Shown here one piece after another: positions 55,012 through 63,681 of a DNA stretch of 64,000 bases. Under the pieces are notes generated by a model that was not told the DNA's origin, searched no databases, and was given only the letters and a program-made list of their open reading frames with translations. The DNA is from Clostridium tunisiense TJ (lineage in GTDB: Bacteria > Bacillota > Clostridia > Clostridiales > Clostridiaceae), in contig NZ_AMQH01000012.1 in the NCBI RefSeq assembly GCF_000300195.1, positions 496,001 through 560,000 on the forward strand, written 5' to 3'. The number at the start of each line of letters is the position of its first letter. Positions within the stretch are counted from its first letter, which is position 1. Both the position numbers and the translations under genes were made by a program.

Positions 55012-55060
55012 AACCATGCACCCTTGGGTTTAATATGTGAGTGTATGGTTTTTATTTTTT
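55012..55060 (+). terminator. intrinsic terminator after the 25-residue gene
   Basis: AACCATGCAC pairs with GTGTATGGTT, followed by TTTATTTTTT. Confidence 0.75.
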
Positions 55061-55204
55061 AGAAGACATTTTAATATTCTTTAAGGTATTACTTAAAGAA
55101 TTGTAAACTTACTGTAAAGAATACCTTAAAAACTACGATGTTAGTTTTGTTATGTTAAAATGAAGAAGAAAAGTATTTTCAAATATAATATAGGGGGATA
55201 AGCA

Positions 55205-55693
55205 ATGATACCTAAATATGAAACCTTATACTTATATCAAATATGCGACATAAACTTGTCTTCTAGAGTAAATAATTTACCTATAGAAGCAACGCAAACG
55301 TATACACTAATTGATAATGAGTGTATAGATGATAAACAATGCAAAATAATTAAAACTAAAACTATTGAAAATAACTTAGAAAGTTCAAGTGAATATTTTA
55401 AAGCCTATAGAGGTGATTTTATCCTTTGCTTGAAGCAAAACTTTATTAAAGGCGACTTAACTGCTGCTTTTATTGAAGATGAAGAGGTATTAGTAACAAA
55501 TAACTTTGCTATACTAACTCCAAAAGAATATATACACAGTGATTTGATAATGTGGGCTTTCCACCAAGATTATGTTATTTCTCAAATTAAGCCTCTTAAC
55601 ATTGGGAGAAACTTTTTTCAGGTAACAGCAGATGAATTATCAAAAATTTTAATTCCTGTTGAAATATATGCAGATAATAATAGTAACAGCTAA
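55205..55693 (+). CDS. orphan HsdS-like protein (single target-recognition domain)
   Basis: A 162-residue protein resembling one half of a type I restriction specificity subunit: YRGDFILCLKQNFIKG, NNFAILTPKEYIHSDLIMWAFHQ and GRNFFQVTADELSKILIPV, the end-of-TRD and helix-start pattern. Normal HsdS has two such units (about 400 residues). No hsdM or hsdR is nearby. ATG follows AGGGGGATAAGCA and a terminator follows, so it is a stand-alone gene. Confidence 0.7.
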   Translation: MIPKYETLYLYQICDINLSSRVNNLPIEATQTYTLIDNECIDDKQCKIIKTKTIENNLESSSEYFKAYRGDFILCLKQNFIKGDLTAAFIEDEEVLVTNNFAILTPKEYIHSDLIMWAFHQDYVISQIKPLNIGRNFFQVTADELSKILIPVEIYADNNSNS

Positions 55694-55700
55694 TAGTATA

Positions 55701-55733
55701 AAAAGGTTTGCACATCATAATGCAAACCTTTTT
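55701..55733 (+). terminator. intrinsic terminator after the HsdS-like gene
   Basis: AAAAGGTTTGCA / TGCAAACCTTTTT with an 8-nt loop. Confidence 0.92.
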
Positions 55734-55969
55734 ATTATTGTTAATAAACATTTGATAATGATAAAAATTATTACTAACTTTCTAAGAAACCAGTAAAGTC
55801 ATTGGAAAAATATACGAAATTTGTAGAAAGGGAGGAAATAAGTAGATCCCATTAATTATCTTGTTTACATATTGAATAAAGAAAAAAATGAAAAGTTAAA
55901 TGAGAAAGTAGACTTATATATGTTTGAAGACTATGAATTACTGTTAGTTATTAAAGCTACAGATGGCAT

Positions 55970-56110
55970 GAGTGCTATTTACAGAATCAATAAAATCTAT
56001 AGCCACACAGACTAAGTTTTTAGCCTTGAACTCTTCTATTGAAGCTGCAAAACAGGGGAGCAGCCACCGGTTTTGCAGTAATAGCTTAATTGGCCTAATA
56101 AATTATTAAA
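55970..56110 (+). pseudogene. methyl-accepting chemotaxis protein remnant
   Basis: In one frame it reads TESIKSIATQTKFLALNSSIEAAKQG, the hairpin tip of an MCP signalling domain, then a frameshift into a FAVIA-like stretch and stops. Only about 45 codons of a protein of several hundred residues remain. Confidence 0.65.
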
Positions 56111-56122
56111 TACTAGATAATA

Positions 56123-56151
56123 TTGACATTCTTAATGCATAGTTTTACTAT
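56123..56151 (+). promoter_or_regulatory. promoter of the arsR-ATPase operon
   Basis: TTGACA (56123-56128), 17-bp spacer, TACTAT (56146-56151). It is the obvious site for autoregulation by the ArsR protein, but no clear operator dyad was picked. Confidence 0.55.
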
Positions 56152-56207
56152 TTAAACATAAACAGGGTTCACCTTTAAACAGAATTTAAATCATTAGGGA
56201 GGAAAGC

Positions 56208-56567
56208 ATGGAGAATTTAATTAATGATGTTTGCAGTTGTAATTTTATTCATGAGGATGTAGTAAATAGGGTGAAAGATAATATTTTAGATGAAAATACT
56301 ATAAATAGCTTATCTGAGCTTTTTAAAGCTATAGCTGATCCTACTAGAATTAAAATCATTAATATTCTAATAAATACCGAAGCTTGTGTATGCGATATTG
56401 CGGCCTTGCTAAATATGACACAATCCGCTATTTCACACCAACTAAGAGTTTTAAAATCAGCTAGGTTAGTAAAATACAGAAAAGAAGGAAAGGTAGTATA
56501 TTACTCTCTAGATGATTATCATGTTAATGATATTTTTGAAAAAGGTCTAAATCACGTAAGAGAGTAA
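56208..56567 (+). CDS. ArsR/SmtB-family metal-responsive repressor (CadC-like)
   Basis: A 119-residue winged helix protein. It shows FKAIADPTRIKIINIL, ACVCDIAALLNMTQSAISHQLRVLK (recognition helix with the CVCD metal-binding pair) and KVVYYSLDD. An N-terminal CSCNF adds cysteines, as in CadC, which senses Cd/Pb/Zn. It lies 21 bp before the ATPase gene and should control it. ATG follows GGGAGGAAAGC. Confidence 0.9.
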   Translation: MENLINDVCSCNFIHEDVVNRVKDNILDENTINSLSELFKAIADPTRIKIINILINTEACVCDIAALLNMTQSAISHQLRVLKSARLVKYRKEGKVVYYSLDDYHVNDIFEKGLNHVRE

Positions 56568-56588
56568 CAAGCTTTAGGAGGAAATTTT

Positions 56589-58787
56589 ATGAGTAAGAGT
56601 CTAAGAAAACTTTATGAACTCTCTGGTTTAGATTCAGAAAGTTTTAGTATTAAAATAGAAAATGAAATAGGTAAATTGCCTTATGTAAAAAGTGTATTAG
56701 TTAACTCTCTTACATCTAGGGCAATAGTTGAGCATGATAGTGAAATTCATAAGGAAAAAGTTTTCAAGGACATTTGCGCTATTATCAATACTTTGAACAT
56801 AGATATAATACTTAAGGAAATAGAACGAAATGATGATATAGATGAACATCCTTTAGATTCAAATGAGGCTATTACACAGGAGGAAATTCACGTAAGTGAA
56901 AATCAATATTTAAAGGCAAACCACAAAAATAAATTTGCTAAACTAAAGGTTTTTATATTTTTTGTTGGTTTGGTAATAGCATTTATGGGAACTCTGATAA
57001 ATAATGCAATAGGAACAGTTCTACTCATCATTACATATTTAATCGTCAGTAGTGATGTTTTATTAAAGACTATTAAAAATACTATTAAGCGAAAATTTTT
57101 TAATGAGGAATTCTTAATAGCTTTTGTATCTATTGCATTACTTTTAGTTGGGAGATTTTCAGAAGCAGTATTAGTTATATTATTTTATGAAGGAGTAACA
57201 TTTCTAAAAGAGCTTATTTTAAATAAATCAAAAAAACAAATCAATGAATTAATGAATATCAAACAAGATTCTGTAAGTATAAGAGGTATTAATGGAGAAA
57301 TTGTATTTGTCAAAGTAGAGGAAATAAAAACCAATGATATTGTAATTGTTAGGCCTGGTGAGAAAATTCCTGTTGATGGTATTGTTTATAAGGGCACATC
57401 TCTCATTGATAATTCCATAATAAATGATGAAGTCAATATAATTAAAGTGAAGGAGAGAGATGAGGTAATCTCTGGAACCACTAACCAAACTGAACTAATA
57501 GAAATTAGAGCTACAAAAAAGTTTAAACAATCTACAGCATACAAGATTATTGATATTATTGAGAATGTAACTTTCAATAATACTTTTACGGAAGAATTTA
57601 TAACTAAATTTATTAAAGTTTTTATCCTTATTATAATTTTTAGTGCAATATTATTAGGTATTCTAGCTCCAATTTTAACAGAAGGTTCAATTAATCAGTG
57701 GACATATAGGGCATTGATATTTTTAAGTCTCTCATTTCCATGGGCATTGATAGTTTCCATTCCTTTAATTTTCACAGGTGGTATTGAAACTACATTTAAA
57801 AATGGCATTATAATTAAGTCAAGAAATTACTTAGAGTCAATAAAGAAAACAAATACCGTAGTTTTTGATAAAGCAGGAACTCTTACTGATGGATACTACC
57901 ATGTGAGGAAGATTGTGCCTAAAGGTTACATTGCTGAGGATATGCTGTTAGAATATGCCGCTTATGCGGAACTATACTCTAATCACCCAATAGCAAAATC
58001 CATAATAAAAGCTTTTAAGGAATTAAGTAGCAGCAAGGTAATTGATAAATCAAGAATTAAATCCTTTGAAGAAATACCCGGAAAAGGGGTTAAAATTTAT
58101 TTTGGTGATAGATACATTTATGCTGGTAATCACAAATTAATGGAGGAGTATGATATCAGCTATGAAAAACCTAGTGAAGTTGGAACAATAATATATATTG
58201 CAATAAATCAGAATTTTGTTGGATATTTAGTAATATCTGATAAAATTAAAGAAACTTCGCCTAAGGCTATTGACGATTTAAAAAAAGTTGGTATTAAACG
58301 AATAATTATGATTACAGGTGACAATAAAAAAACTTCCGATTACGTTGGAGAAATTCTGAAAATTGATGAGGTGTATTCTGAATTATCTATACAAGAAAAA
58401 GTTGCTTTAATGGAAAATTTGGAAAATGGTAAGGCTGATAGGGGAGAAATTGTATTTGTTAGTGATGGAATTGTAAGTGATTTATCCGTAGAAAAAAATT
58501 ATACAGCAGTTGGACTAGATGGATTTAAGTCTGATTTAGCTAAAGACACATATGATATATTAATTATGACTGATAATCCTCTTAAAATAGCAACTGCTAT
58601 AAAAATATCCAAAAAAGTTCAAAACATTGCATCTCAAAACATAATTTTAGCAATAGCTATGAAAATCATGATACTAACATTTGTGGCTTTAGGACTGGCT
58701 TCAATGTGGATGGCAGTATTAGTAGAAATAATTGTTACTGTAATCTCTATATTTAATAGTTTTAGAGTTAAAAAATTTAAAGAATAA
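56589..58787 (+). CDS. P1B-type heavy-metal ATPase paralog with altered catalytic motifs
   Basis: A 732-residue intact frame with the fold of a Cd/Zn P1B-ATPase: N-terminal HMA-like domain (without CxxC), actuator domain, membrane helices, P/N domains and SNHPIAK (the HP motif). Key motifs are changed: membrane CPC is FPW (383-385), DKTGT is DKAGT (427-431, Asp kept), TGES is NDEV (279-282) and GDGIND is SDGIVSD (625-631). Metal transport and ATP hydrolysis are therefore doubtful. The gene has no stop or frameshift and follows its ArsR regulator with a normal ribosome site (TTTAGGAGG), so it may have a regulatory or scaffold role. Confidence 0.85.
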   Translation: MSKSLRKLYELSGLDSESFSIKIENEIGKLPYVKSVLVNSLTSRAIVEHDSEIHKEKVFKDICAIINTLNIDIILKEIERNDDIDEHPLDSNEAITQEEIHVSENQYLKANHKNKFAKLKVFIFFVGLVIAFMGTLINNAIGTVLLIITYLIVSSDVLLKTIKNTIKRKFFNEEFLIAFVSIALLLVGRFSEAVLVILFYEGVTFLKELILNKSKKQINELMNIKQDSVSIRGINGEIVFVKVEEIKTNDIVIVRPGEKIPVDGIVYKGTSLIDNSIINDEVNIIKVKERDEVISGTTNQTELIEIRATKKFKQSTAYKIIDIIENVTFNNTFTEEFITKFIKVFILIIIFSAILLGILAPILTEGSINQWTYRALIFLSLSFPWALIVSIPLIFTGGIETTFKNGIIIKSRNYLESIKKTNTVVFDKAGTLTDGYYHVRKIVPKGYIAEDMLLEYAAYAELYSNHPIAKSIIKAFKELSSSKVIDKSRIKSFEEIPGKGVKIYFGDRYIYAGNHKLMEEYDISYEKPSEVGTIIYIAINQNFVGYLVISDKIKETSPKAIDDLKKVGIKRIIMITGDNKKTSDYVGEILKIDEVYSELSIQEKVALMENLENGKADRGEIVFVSDGIVSDLSVEKNYTAVGLDGFKSDLAKDTYDILIMTDNPLKIATAIKISKKVQNIASQNIILAIAMKIMILTFVALGLASMWMAVLVEIIVTVISIFNSFRVKKFKE

Positions 58788-58793
58788 CTTTTT

Positions 58794-58818
58794 AAAAAGA
58801 GGGATAACCCCTCTTTTT
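58794..58818. terminator. bidirectional terminator
   Basis: AAAAAGAGGG / CCCTCTTTTT between the convergent ATPase and YdcF genes. Confidence 0.9.
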
Positions 58819-59584
58819 ATCTTTTTAACATTATGGTTTTTACTGAAGCAAAAGCCTCTCTTACATAAAAATTAGGTGCACTTATTAATTTACTAGATGC
58901 AGGATATCTATAAATTTTAAATCCAACTTTTTCTCCAATATATTTAGCTCTAAACATATGAAAATTATTAGTGACTACAGCTATGTTTATTGGATTACTA
59001 ATTTTGTGATCTCTATCTAATATTTCTTTGGTAAAAAGAAAGTTTTCATAAGTTGTGGTTGATTTATCTTCCATGATTATTAGATTATCAGGCACTTCAT
59101 TAGATAATAGGAATTTTTTCATAGCAAGAGCTTCAGTTATATTTTCTCCTGGTCCTTGACCACCACTAACTACTATTTTAATATTTGGATATTTTTTATG
59201 CAGCTTAATGCTAGACTCAAGTCTAAGACGTAGAGAAGCAGAAAGCTTATCACCATTTAGCCCAGCGCCTAGAACTAAGATATAGTCAGGCTTATAATCA
59301 TCTTTAACACATCCGTTGTAAACTATTAGCACTTCCAGAGCCAAAAACAAGAATATACCCATAACCATTGAAAAATTGATTATTTTTTTTAATAATGGGG
59401 GAAGATAACTTAATAAATCAATGCTGTAATAATTTAATAAAAAGACTACTATTAATGTACAACCTAATACTAGCCAAAATTCAGCAAAGGCCATTGACCA
59501 AAGTGATAATTTAAGAACGATAAAATAGAGAATTGATATAATACCTACTAGTAAAAATAATTTGTGAAACTTAAAGAAATACAA
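58817..59584 (-). CDS. YdcF/SanA-family membrane protein (DUF218)
   Basis: A 255-residue protein with about three N-terminal membrane segments and a DUF218 domain: VLGAGLNGDKLSASLRLRLE, VSGGQGPGENITEA and EDKSTTTYENF. Family members are tied to envelope integrity, but the reaction is unknown. The start appears to be TTG at 59584 behind AGGGGTGATTGT. Confidence 0.85.
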   Translation of the reverse strand: MYFFKFHKLFLLVGIISILYFIVLKLSLWSMAFAEFWLVLGCTLIVVFLLNYYSIDLLSYLPPLLKKIINFSMVMGIFLFLALEVLIVYNGCVKDDYKPDYILVLGAGLNGDKLSASLRLRLESSIKLHKKYPNIKIVVSGGQGPGENITEALAMKKFLLSNEVPDNLIIMEDKSTTTYENFLFTKEILDRDHKISNPINIAVVTNNFHMFRAKYIGEKVGFKIYRYPASSKLISAPNFYVREAFASVKTIMLKR

Positions 59585-59665
59585 ACAATCACCCCTGAAT
59601 AATTTTATTATTAGTATATCATTACCTAGTAATTTTTTCCACAGGGTTTAAATTTAAAAGTTTTG

Positions 59666-59674
59666 TGCTATAAT
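59666..59674 (+). promoter_or_regulatory. extended -10 promoter of the HNH gene
   Basis: TGCTATAAT, about 45 bp before the start codon. Confidence 0.5.
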
Positions 59675-59719
59675 GTTGAAAGTAATGAATTTTATCTTTT
59701 TAAATGAGAGGTGAATTTA

Positions 59720-60028
59720 TTGAGTACAGAGTGTTTAACAACTTGTGAACTGTGTAAAAGAAGAGGAGTTAACCTCACTGAGCATCATCTTACCCCCAGG
59801 GAGGCTGGTGGTAGAAATTTACCAACTGCATTACTTTGTACCACCTGTCATAAACAAATACATGCACTATTTACTAATAGGGATTTAGCACTTAATTTAA
59901 ATACTTTGGAGAAGCTAGAAAGTAACGATAAAATTAAGCGATATTTAAGCTGGGTAGAGAGGCAACCTCCTAGTGCAGAATTTACTATAAAAAAGTCTAG
60001 ACATGTTAGAAAGAAAAATCGTAGATAA
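59720..60028 (+). CDS. HNH endonuclease-family protein
   Basis: A 102-residue protein with CELCKRRG, TEHHLTPREAGGR and LCTTCHKQIHALFTN, giving zinc-binding CxxC pairs and the HH...H catalytic core. It is like YisB-type stand-alone HNH proteins, whose role is unknown. TTG 59720 is preferred because GAGAGGTG lies 6 bp before it; GTG 59711 falls inside that site. The C terminus is very basic. Confidence 0.82.
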   Translation: MSTECLTTCELCKRRGVNLTEHHLTPREAGGRNLPTALLCTTCHKQIHALFTNRDLALNLNTLEKLESNDKIKRYLSWVERQPPSAEFTIKKSRHVRKKNRR

Positions 60029-60036
60029 ATATAGAT

Positions 60037-60064
60037 ATACCGATGAAAACTCATCGGTATTTTT
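60037..60064 (+). terminator. intrinsic terminator after the HNH gene
   Basis: ATACCGATGA / TCATCGGTAT with loop AAAC, then TTTTG. Confidence 0.88.
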
Positions 60065-60175
60065 GCTTGTAACGGTAGTTGAGTATTTTTAAAAAATTTG
60101 GACAAATTAAGAATAATAAAAGAAGTATTTATTATTTAAAATTTATGGTATAATGTTCCTTTGTGAGGTGATAAA

Positions 60176-61315
60176 ATGGAAGTTTATTTTGATAACAGTG
60201 CTACAACAAGACCTTATGAAGAAGTTATCGAGGAAGTAGCAAATACAATGAGATTATTTTATGCAAATCCATCCTCTGCTCACTCTTTAGGTTTTAAAGC
60301 AGAGCAAAAACTCAGAAAAAGTAGAGAGTGCCTTAGCAAAACAATAAAAGCTCAAACTGATGAGATAATATTTACTTCAGGTGGAAGTGAAGGAAATAAC
60401 TTTTTAATTAGAGGTTTTTGTAAACCAGGTAATCATGTTATAACTTCAAATATTGAGCATTCTAGTGTAAGAAATACATTCAAAGACCTGGAGAATCAAG
60501 GAGTAAGAGTTACATATATTGGACTAAAATCAGATGGTAAAATAGATTTAGAGCAACTACTTAGTGCTATAGAAAAAGATACTGTTCTAGTGAGTATTAT
60601 GCATGTTAATAATGAAGTTGGTGTAATTCAAGATATTGAAAATATCGGAGCAGCAATAAAAGGAAAATCCTCAAGAGTTAAATTTCATGTTGATGCTGTA
60701 CAAAGTTATGGAAAAATCCCTATAGATGTTAATAAGTGTCATATAGACTTAATGAGCACAAGTGCTCATAAGCTACACGGTCCAAGGGGTATTGGATTTT
60801 GTTACATCAAAAGAGGACTTGTTCCTACCATTTTAATAACTGGTGGTGGGCAGGAACATAACTTTAGATCGGGTACAGAAAATCTTCCTGCTATTGTTGG
60901 ATTTTGCACTGCATCAGAAATCATGCATAGAAATTTGGAAAAAAATTATGCTACTGTTTTTGAATTGAAAAATTATTTCATAGAAAAATTAAAAGTTATA
61001 GATGACATAAAAATAAATAGTAGTGATTCTAACTATTATATGCCGCACATATTAAATGTAAGCTTTCTTGGTGTTAGAGGAGAAGTACTACTACATGCAC
61101 TTGAAGAACATAATGTATATGTGTCAACAGGCTCTGCCTGTTCTTCTAAAGCTGCTAAAACCTCAGAAGTTTTGAATGCCTTTGGTCTTACTTTAAAGGA
61201 ACAGCAAGGAGCTATTAGATTTAGTTTTTGTGAGACTAATACAAAAGAAGAAATTGATTATGTAATTGAAAAGCTTAATTTAGTCTTGTCATTTTTAAGG
61301 AGGATAAGAAGATGA
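60176..61315 (+). CDS. cysteine desulfurase (NifS/NifZ-like) serving ThiI
   Basis: A 379-residue PLP enzyme. It shows VYFDNSATTRP, ATP-independent TSGGSEGNNFLIRG, the PLP lysine in STSAHKLHGPRG (about residue 202) and the sulfur-carrying Cys in STGSACSSK (about 325). It overlaps thiI by 4 bp. In Bacillus a dedicated NifZ feeds ThiI for 4-thiouridine in tRNA; the same pairing is inferred here. An extended -10 TGGTATAAT is at 60146-60154. Confidence 0.9.
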   Translation: MEVYFDNSATTRPYEEVIEEVANTMRLFYANPSSAHSLGFKAEQKLRKSRECLSKTIKAQTDEIIFTSGGSEGNNFLIRGFCKPGNHVITSNIEHSSVRNTFKDLENQGVRVTYIGLKSDGKIDLEQLLSAIEKDTVLVSIMHVNNEVGVIQDIENIGAAIKGKSSRVKFHVDAVQSYGKIPIDVNKCHIDLMSTSAHKLHGPRGIGFCYIKRGLVPTILITGGGQEHNFRSGTENLPAIVGFCTASEIMHRNLEKNYATVFELKNYFIEKLKVIDDIKINSSDSNYYMPHILNVSFLGVRGEVLLHALEEHNVYVSTGSACSSKAAKTSEVLNAFGLTLKEQQGAIRFSFCETNTKEEIDYVIEKLNLVLSFLRRIRR

Positions 61316-62454
61316 GAGAATTACTACTTATAAAATATGCCCCTGAAATATTTTTAAAGGGGTTAAATAGAGGAAAATTTGAGAGAAAACTGAAAGATAA
61401 TATTAAATTTGTTTTAAAAGATATAGAATATGAGTTTGTAGAAGATAGTGGAAGATGGTTTATAGAGTCTTCAAACCTTCCAGAAGTAATAGGCCGAGTT
61501 AAAAATATTTTTGGTGTTATGGAAGTTTGTATAGTCCATGAAATTGAAAACTCTATGGATGCAATTGGAGATGAAGCATTAAGAGTTTTAAAGGAAACTG
61601 GAGCAAAAACCTTTAAAGTTGAAACAAATAGAGCAAATAAGCAATTCCCATTAAATTCAATGGAAGTATCTAGGGAAATCGGTGCTTATATTTTAAAAAG
61701 ATTAGATAGTGTATCAGTAAATGTGAAAAACCCAGAATTTCTTGTGCATATAGAAATAAGAAATAAAAGTTATGTAATAGCCAAAAAAATTAAAGCAGTT
61801 GGTGGTCTTCCTTATGGAATGAATGGATCAACAATGTTAATGTTATCAGGAGGGATTGATTCACCCGTAGCTGGTTACCTTATGGCCAGAAGAGGAGTAG
61901 AGCTTAATGCGGTCTACTATCATTCACCACCATATACAAGCGAAAGAGCTAAAGAAAAAGTCAAGATGTTAGCTGATATTTTAAAAGGCTATACTGGAAA
62001 CTACAACCTTTATATAGTACCTTTTACAGATATTCAACTTCAAATTATTGAGAAGTGTAGAGAAGACGAATTAACTATAATAATGAGAAGGTTTATGATG
62101 AGAATAGCTTGTAAATTAGCAGAGAAATTTAATGTTAACTCAGTTACCACTGGTGAAAGTGTAGGTCAGGTGGCTTCTCAAACCATGGAAGCTTTAGTAG
62201 TGAGTGATGATTGTAGCGATAGACCTGTTTTTAGGCCTTTAGTTGCTATGGACAAAGTAGATATTATGGATATTTCTAGGGATATAAACACCTATGAAAC
62301 TTCTATTTTGCCTTATGAGGATTGTTGTACTATATTTGTTCCAAAGCATCCAAAAACTAAGCCAAGACTTAGTGAAATAGTGAAATCTGAATCAGTTCTG
62401 GATATTGATAAGCTGGTGGATGAGGCTATAGAAAAAATGGAAGTATATAGATAG
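61312..62454 (+). CDS. thiI: tRNA 4-thiouridine synthase ThiI (no rhodanese domain)
   Basis: A 380-residue enzyme with an N-terminal ferredoxin-like and THUMP region (about 60-165) and a PP-loop adenylation domain with LMLSGGIDSPVAGYLMARRG (about 178-197). It ends after PYEDCCTIFVPKHPKTKP, so the C-terminal rhodanese domain of the E. coli form is missing, as in Bacillus. The sulfur must come directly from the desulfurase encoded just upstream (ATGA overlap). Confidence 0.93.
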   Translation: MRELLLIKYAPEIFLKGLNRGKFERKLKDNIKFVLKDIEYEFVEDSGRWFIESSNLPEVIGRVKNIFGVMEVCIVHEIENSMDAIGDEALRVLKETGAKTFKVETNRANKQFPLNSMEVSREIGAYILKRLDSVSVNVKNPEFLVHIEIRNKSYVIAKKIKAVGGLPYGMNGSTMLMLSGGIDSPVAGYLMARRGVELNAVYYHSPPYTSERAKEKVKMLADILKGYTGNYNLYIVPFTDIQLQIIEKCREDELTIIMRRFMMRIACKLAEKFNVNSVTTGESVGQVASQTMEALVVSDDCSDRPVFRPLVAMDKVDIMDISRDINTYETSILPYEDCCTIFVPKHPKTKPRLSEIVKSESVLDIDKLVDEAIEKMEVYR

Positions 62455-62480
62455 ATACTGAAATACTTAGATTTAGAAAA

Positions 62481-62532
62481 AAATAAACTTTATAAGAGTT
62501 AACATTATGTTTTACTCTTATAAAGTTTATTT
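62481..62532. terminator. bidirectional terminator
   Basis: A 19-bp perfect stem AAATAAACTTTATAAGAGT / ACTCTTATAAAGTTTATTT between convergent genes. Confidence 0.92.
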
Positions 62533-62541
62533 TTATATGAT

Positions 62542-63456
62542 TTATATCACATTTTCCTTAACTTCATCTTCACTTTTATTTTTCCTAAGAAATTCAAGTT
62601 TTGTTTCAGTAGTAACAATTGCTATAAATATTAGGACACATCCTAATACCATAGCCAAAGTAAATATTTCTTTAAAGAATAAAACAGAAAATACTGCACC
62701 AAAAAATGATTCGAGAGAAAGAATAATTGCAGCATGGGTTGAAGTTGTATATTTCTGTGCTATATTCTGAATTAAAAAGGCTAGGGTAGTACTAAAAATT
62801 GCAAGATATAATATAGAACCCATGGCTCTTAAATTCATACCTATAGGAATAGGTTCGAAAAAAAGTGCAACTAGTAAAGAGAGCACTGCTGCGATTCCTA
62901 GTTGGACCACTGTAAGGATTAATGGATCATCCATTTCTACATATTTCCCAATTGCTAAGATTTGTCCTGCAAATGCGAAAGCACATATTAGAGTCAACGA
63001 ATCACCATAGCCTAATGAAAATCCTCCTTGTAAAGTCAATAATGATATACCTACTAAACAAATTAGCGCACCAATTAAAGAATAATTATCTGGTCTTCTT
63101 TTCATTATTACCCATTGCAAAAATGGAACTAATACTACATACACAGCAGTTAAAAATGCACTTTTCCCAGCTGAAGTATAATTTATCCCTACAGTTTGAA
63201 AAGCAAACCCTAGAAATAGAAAAACACCTATTATTGTACCATTCTTAAATTGAGTCTTATTTATTCTTTTCACTCTTTTATAAAATACTAAATACATAAG
63301 TATAGTTGATATACCAAATCTTAAAGCCATTTGATAAAATGGTGTAACTACATTTAAGGAATCCTTAACAGCAATAAAACCTCCACCCCAAATAATAGCA
63401 ACTAAAAGCAAGCTAATATCCGCAAATAGGCTATTTTTTTTAAAAAGCTTCTCCAA
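62542..63456 (-). CDS. EamA/DMT-family transporter
   Basis: A 304-residue protein with ten hydrophobic segments in two EamA repeats. The first opens LLLVAIIWGGGFIAVKDSL, and the second ends with LSLESFFGAVFSVLFFKE, the family's helix signature. Substrates of DMT carriers are varied (amino acids, metabolites), and nothing nearby tells which. TTG start at 63456 behind AAGGGGGACTTGTA. Confidence 0.88.
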   Translation of the reverse strand: MEKLFKKNSLFADISLLLVAIIWGGGFIAVKDSLNVVTPFYQMALRFGISTILMYLVFYKRVKRINKTQFKNGTIIGVFLFLGFAFQTVGINYTSAGKSAFLTAVYVVLVPFLQWVIMKRRPDNYSLIGALICLVGISLLTLQGGFSLGYGDSLTLICAFAFAGQILAIGKYVEMDDPLILTVVQLGIAAVLSLLVALFFEPIPIGMNLRAMGSILYLAIFSTTLAFLIQNIAQKYTTSTHAAIILSLESFFGAVFSVLFFKEIFTLAMVLGCVLIFIAIVTTETKLEFLRKNKSEDEVKENVI

Positions 63457-63559
63457 TACAAGTCCCCCTTCTTGTAAATATTTAAAAATTCATCATACTA
63501 AATATTATAATAGAATTATTAATTTGTGTAAATTAAAAACACTATAATTTTACAAATGA

Positions 63560-63591
63560 AAACACCACAAATATATAAATCTATGGTGTTT
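63560..63591 (-). terminator. terminator-like hairpin after the CBS gene
   Basis: AAACACCA / TGGTGTTT; on the minus strand the sequence TTTTCATTTG follows. It lies 90 bp past the CBS stop codon. Confidence 0.6.
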
Positions 63592-63681
63592 AAAACTTAA
63601 TATAAAATTTTGCGTGGATTTATTAACTCAAAAGTTGTTACGGCTAGGCTGATTTGATATTTCTAAGTATTTGGCTAATAT

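Larger units (their letters stand above)
55734..56207. other. gene-poor region with remnant frames
   Basis: A good ribosome site (AAAGGGAGG, 55827-55835) is followed by an open frame (55842-56014) lacking a normal start codon. A chemoreceptor remnant and the ArsR promoter come after it. Confidence 0.45.
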
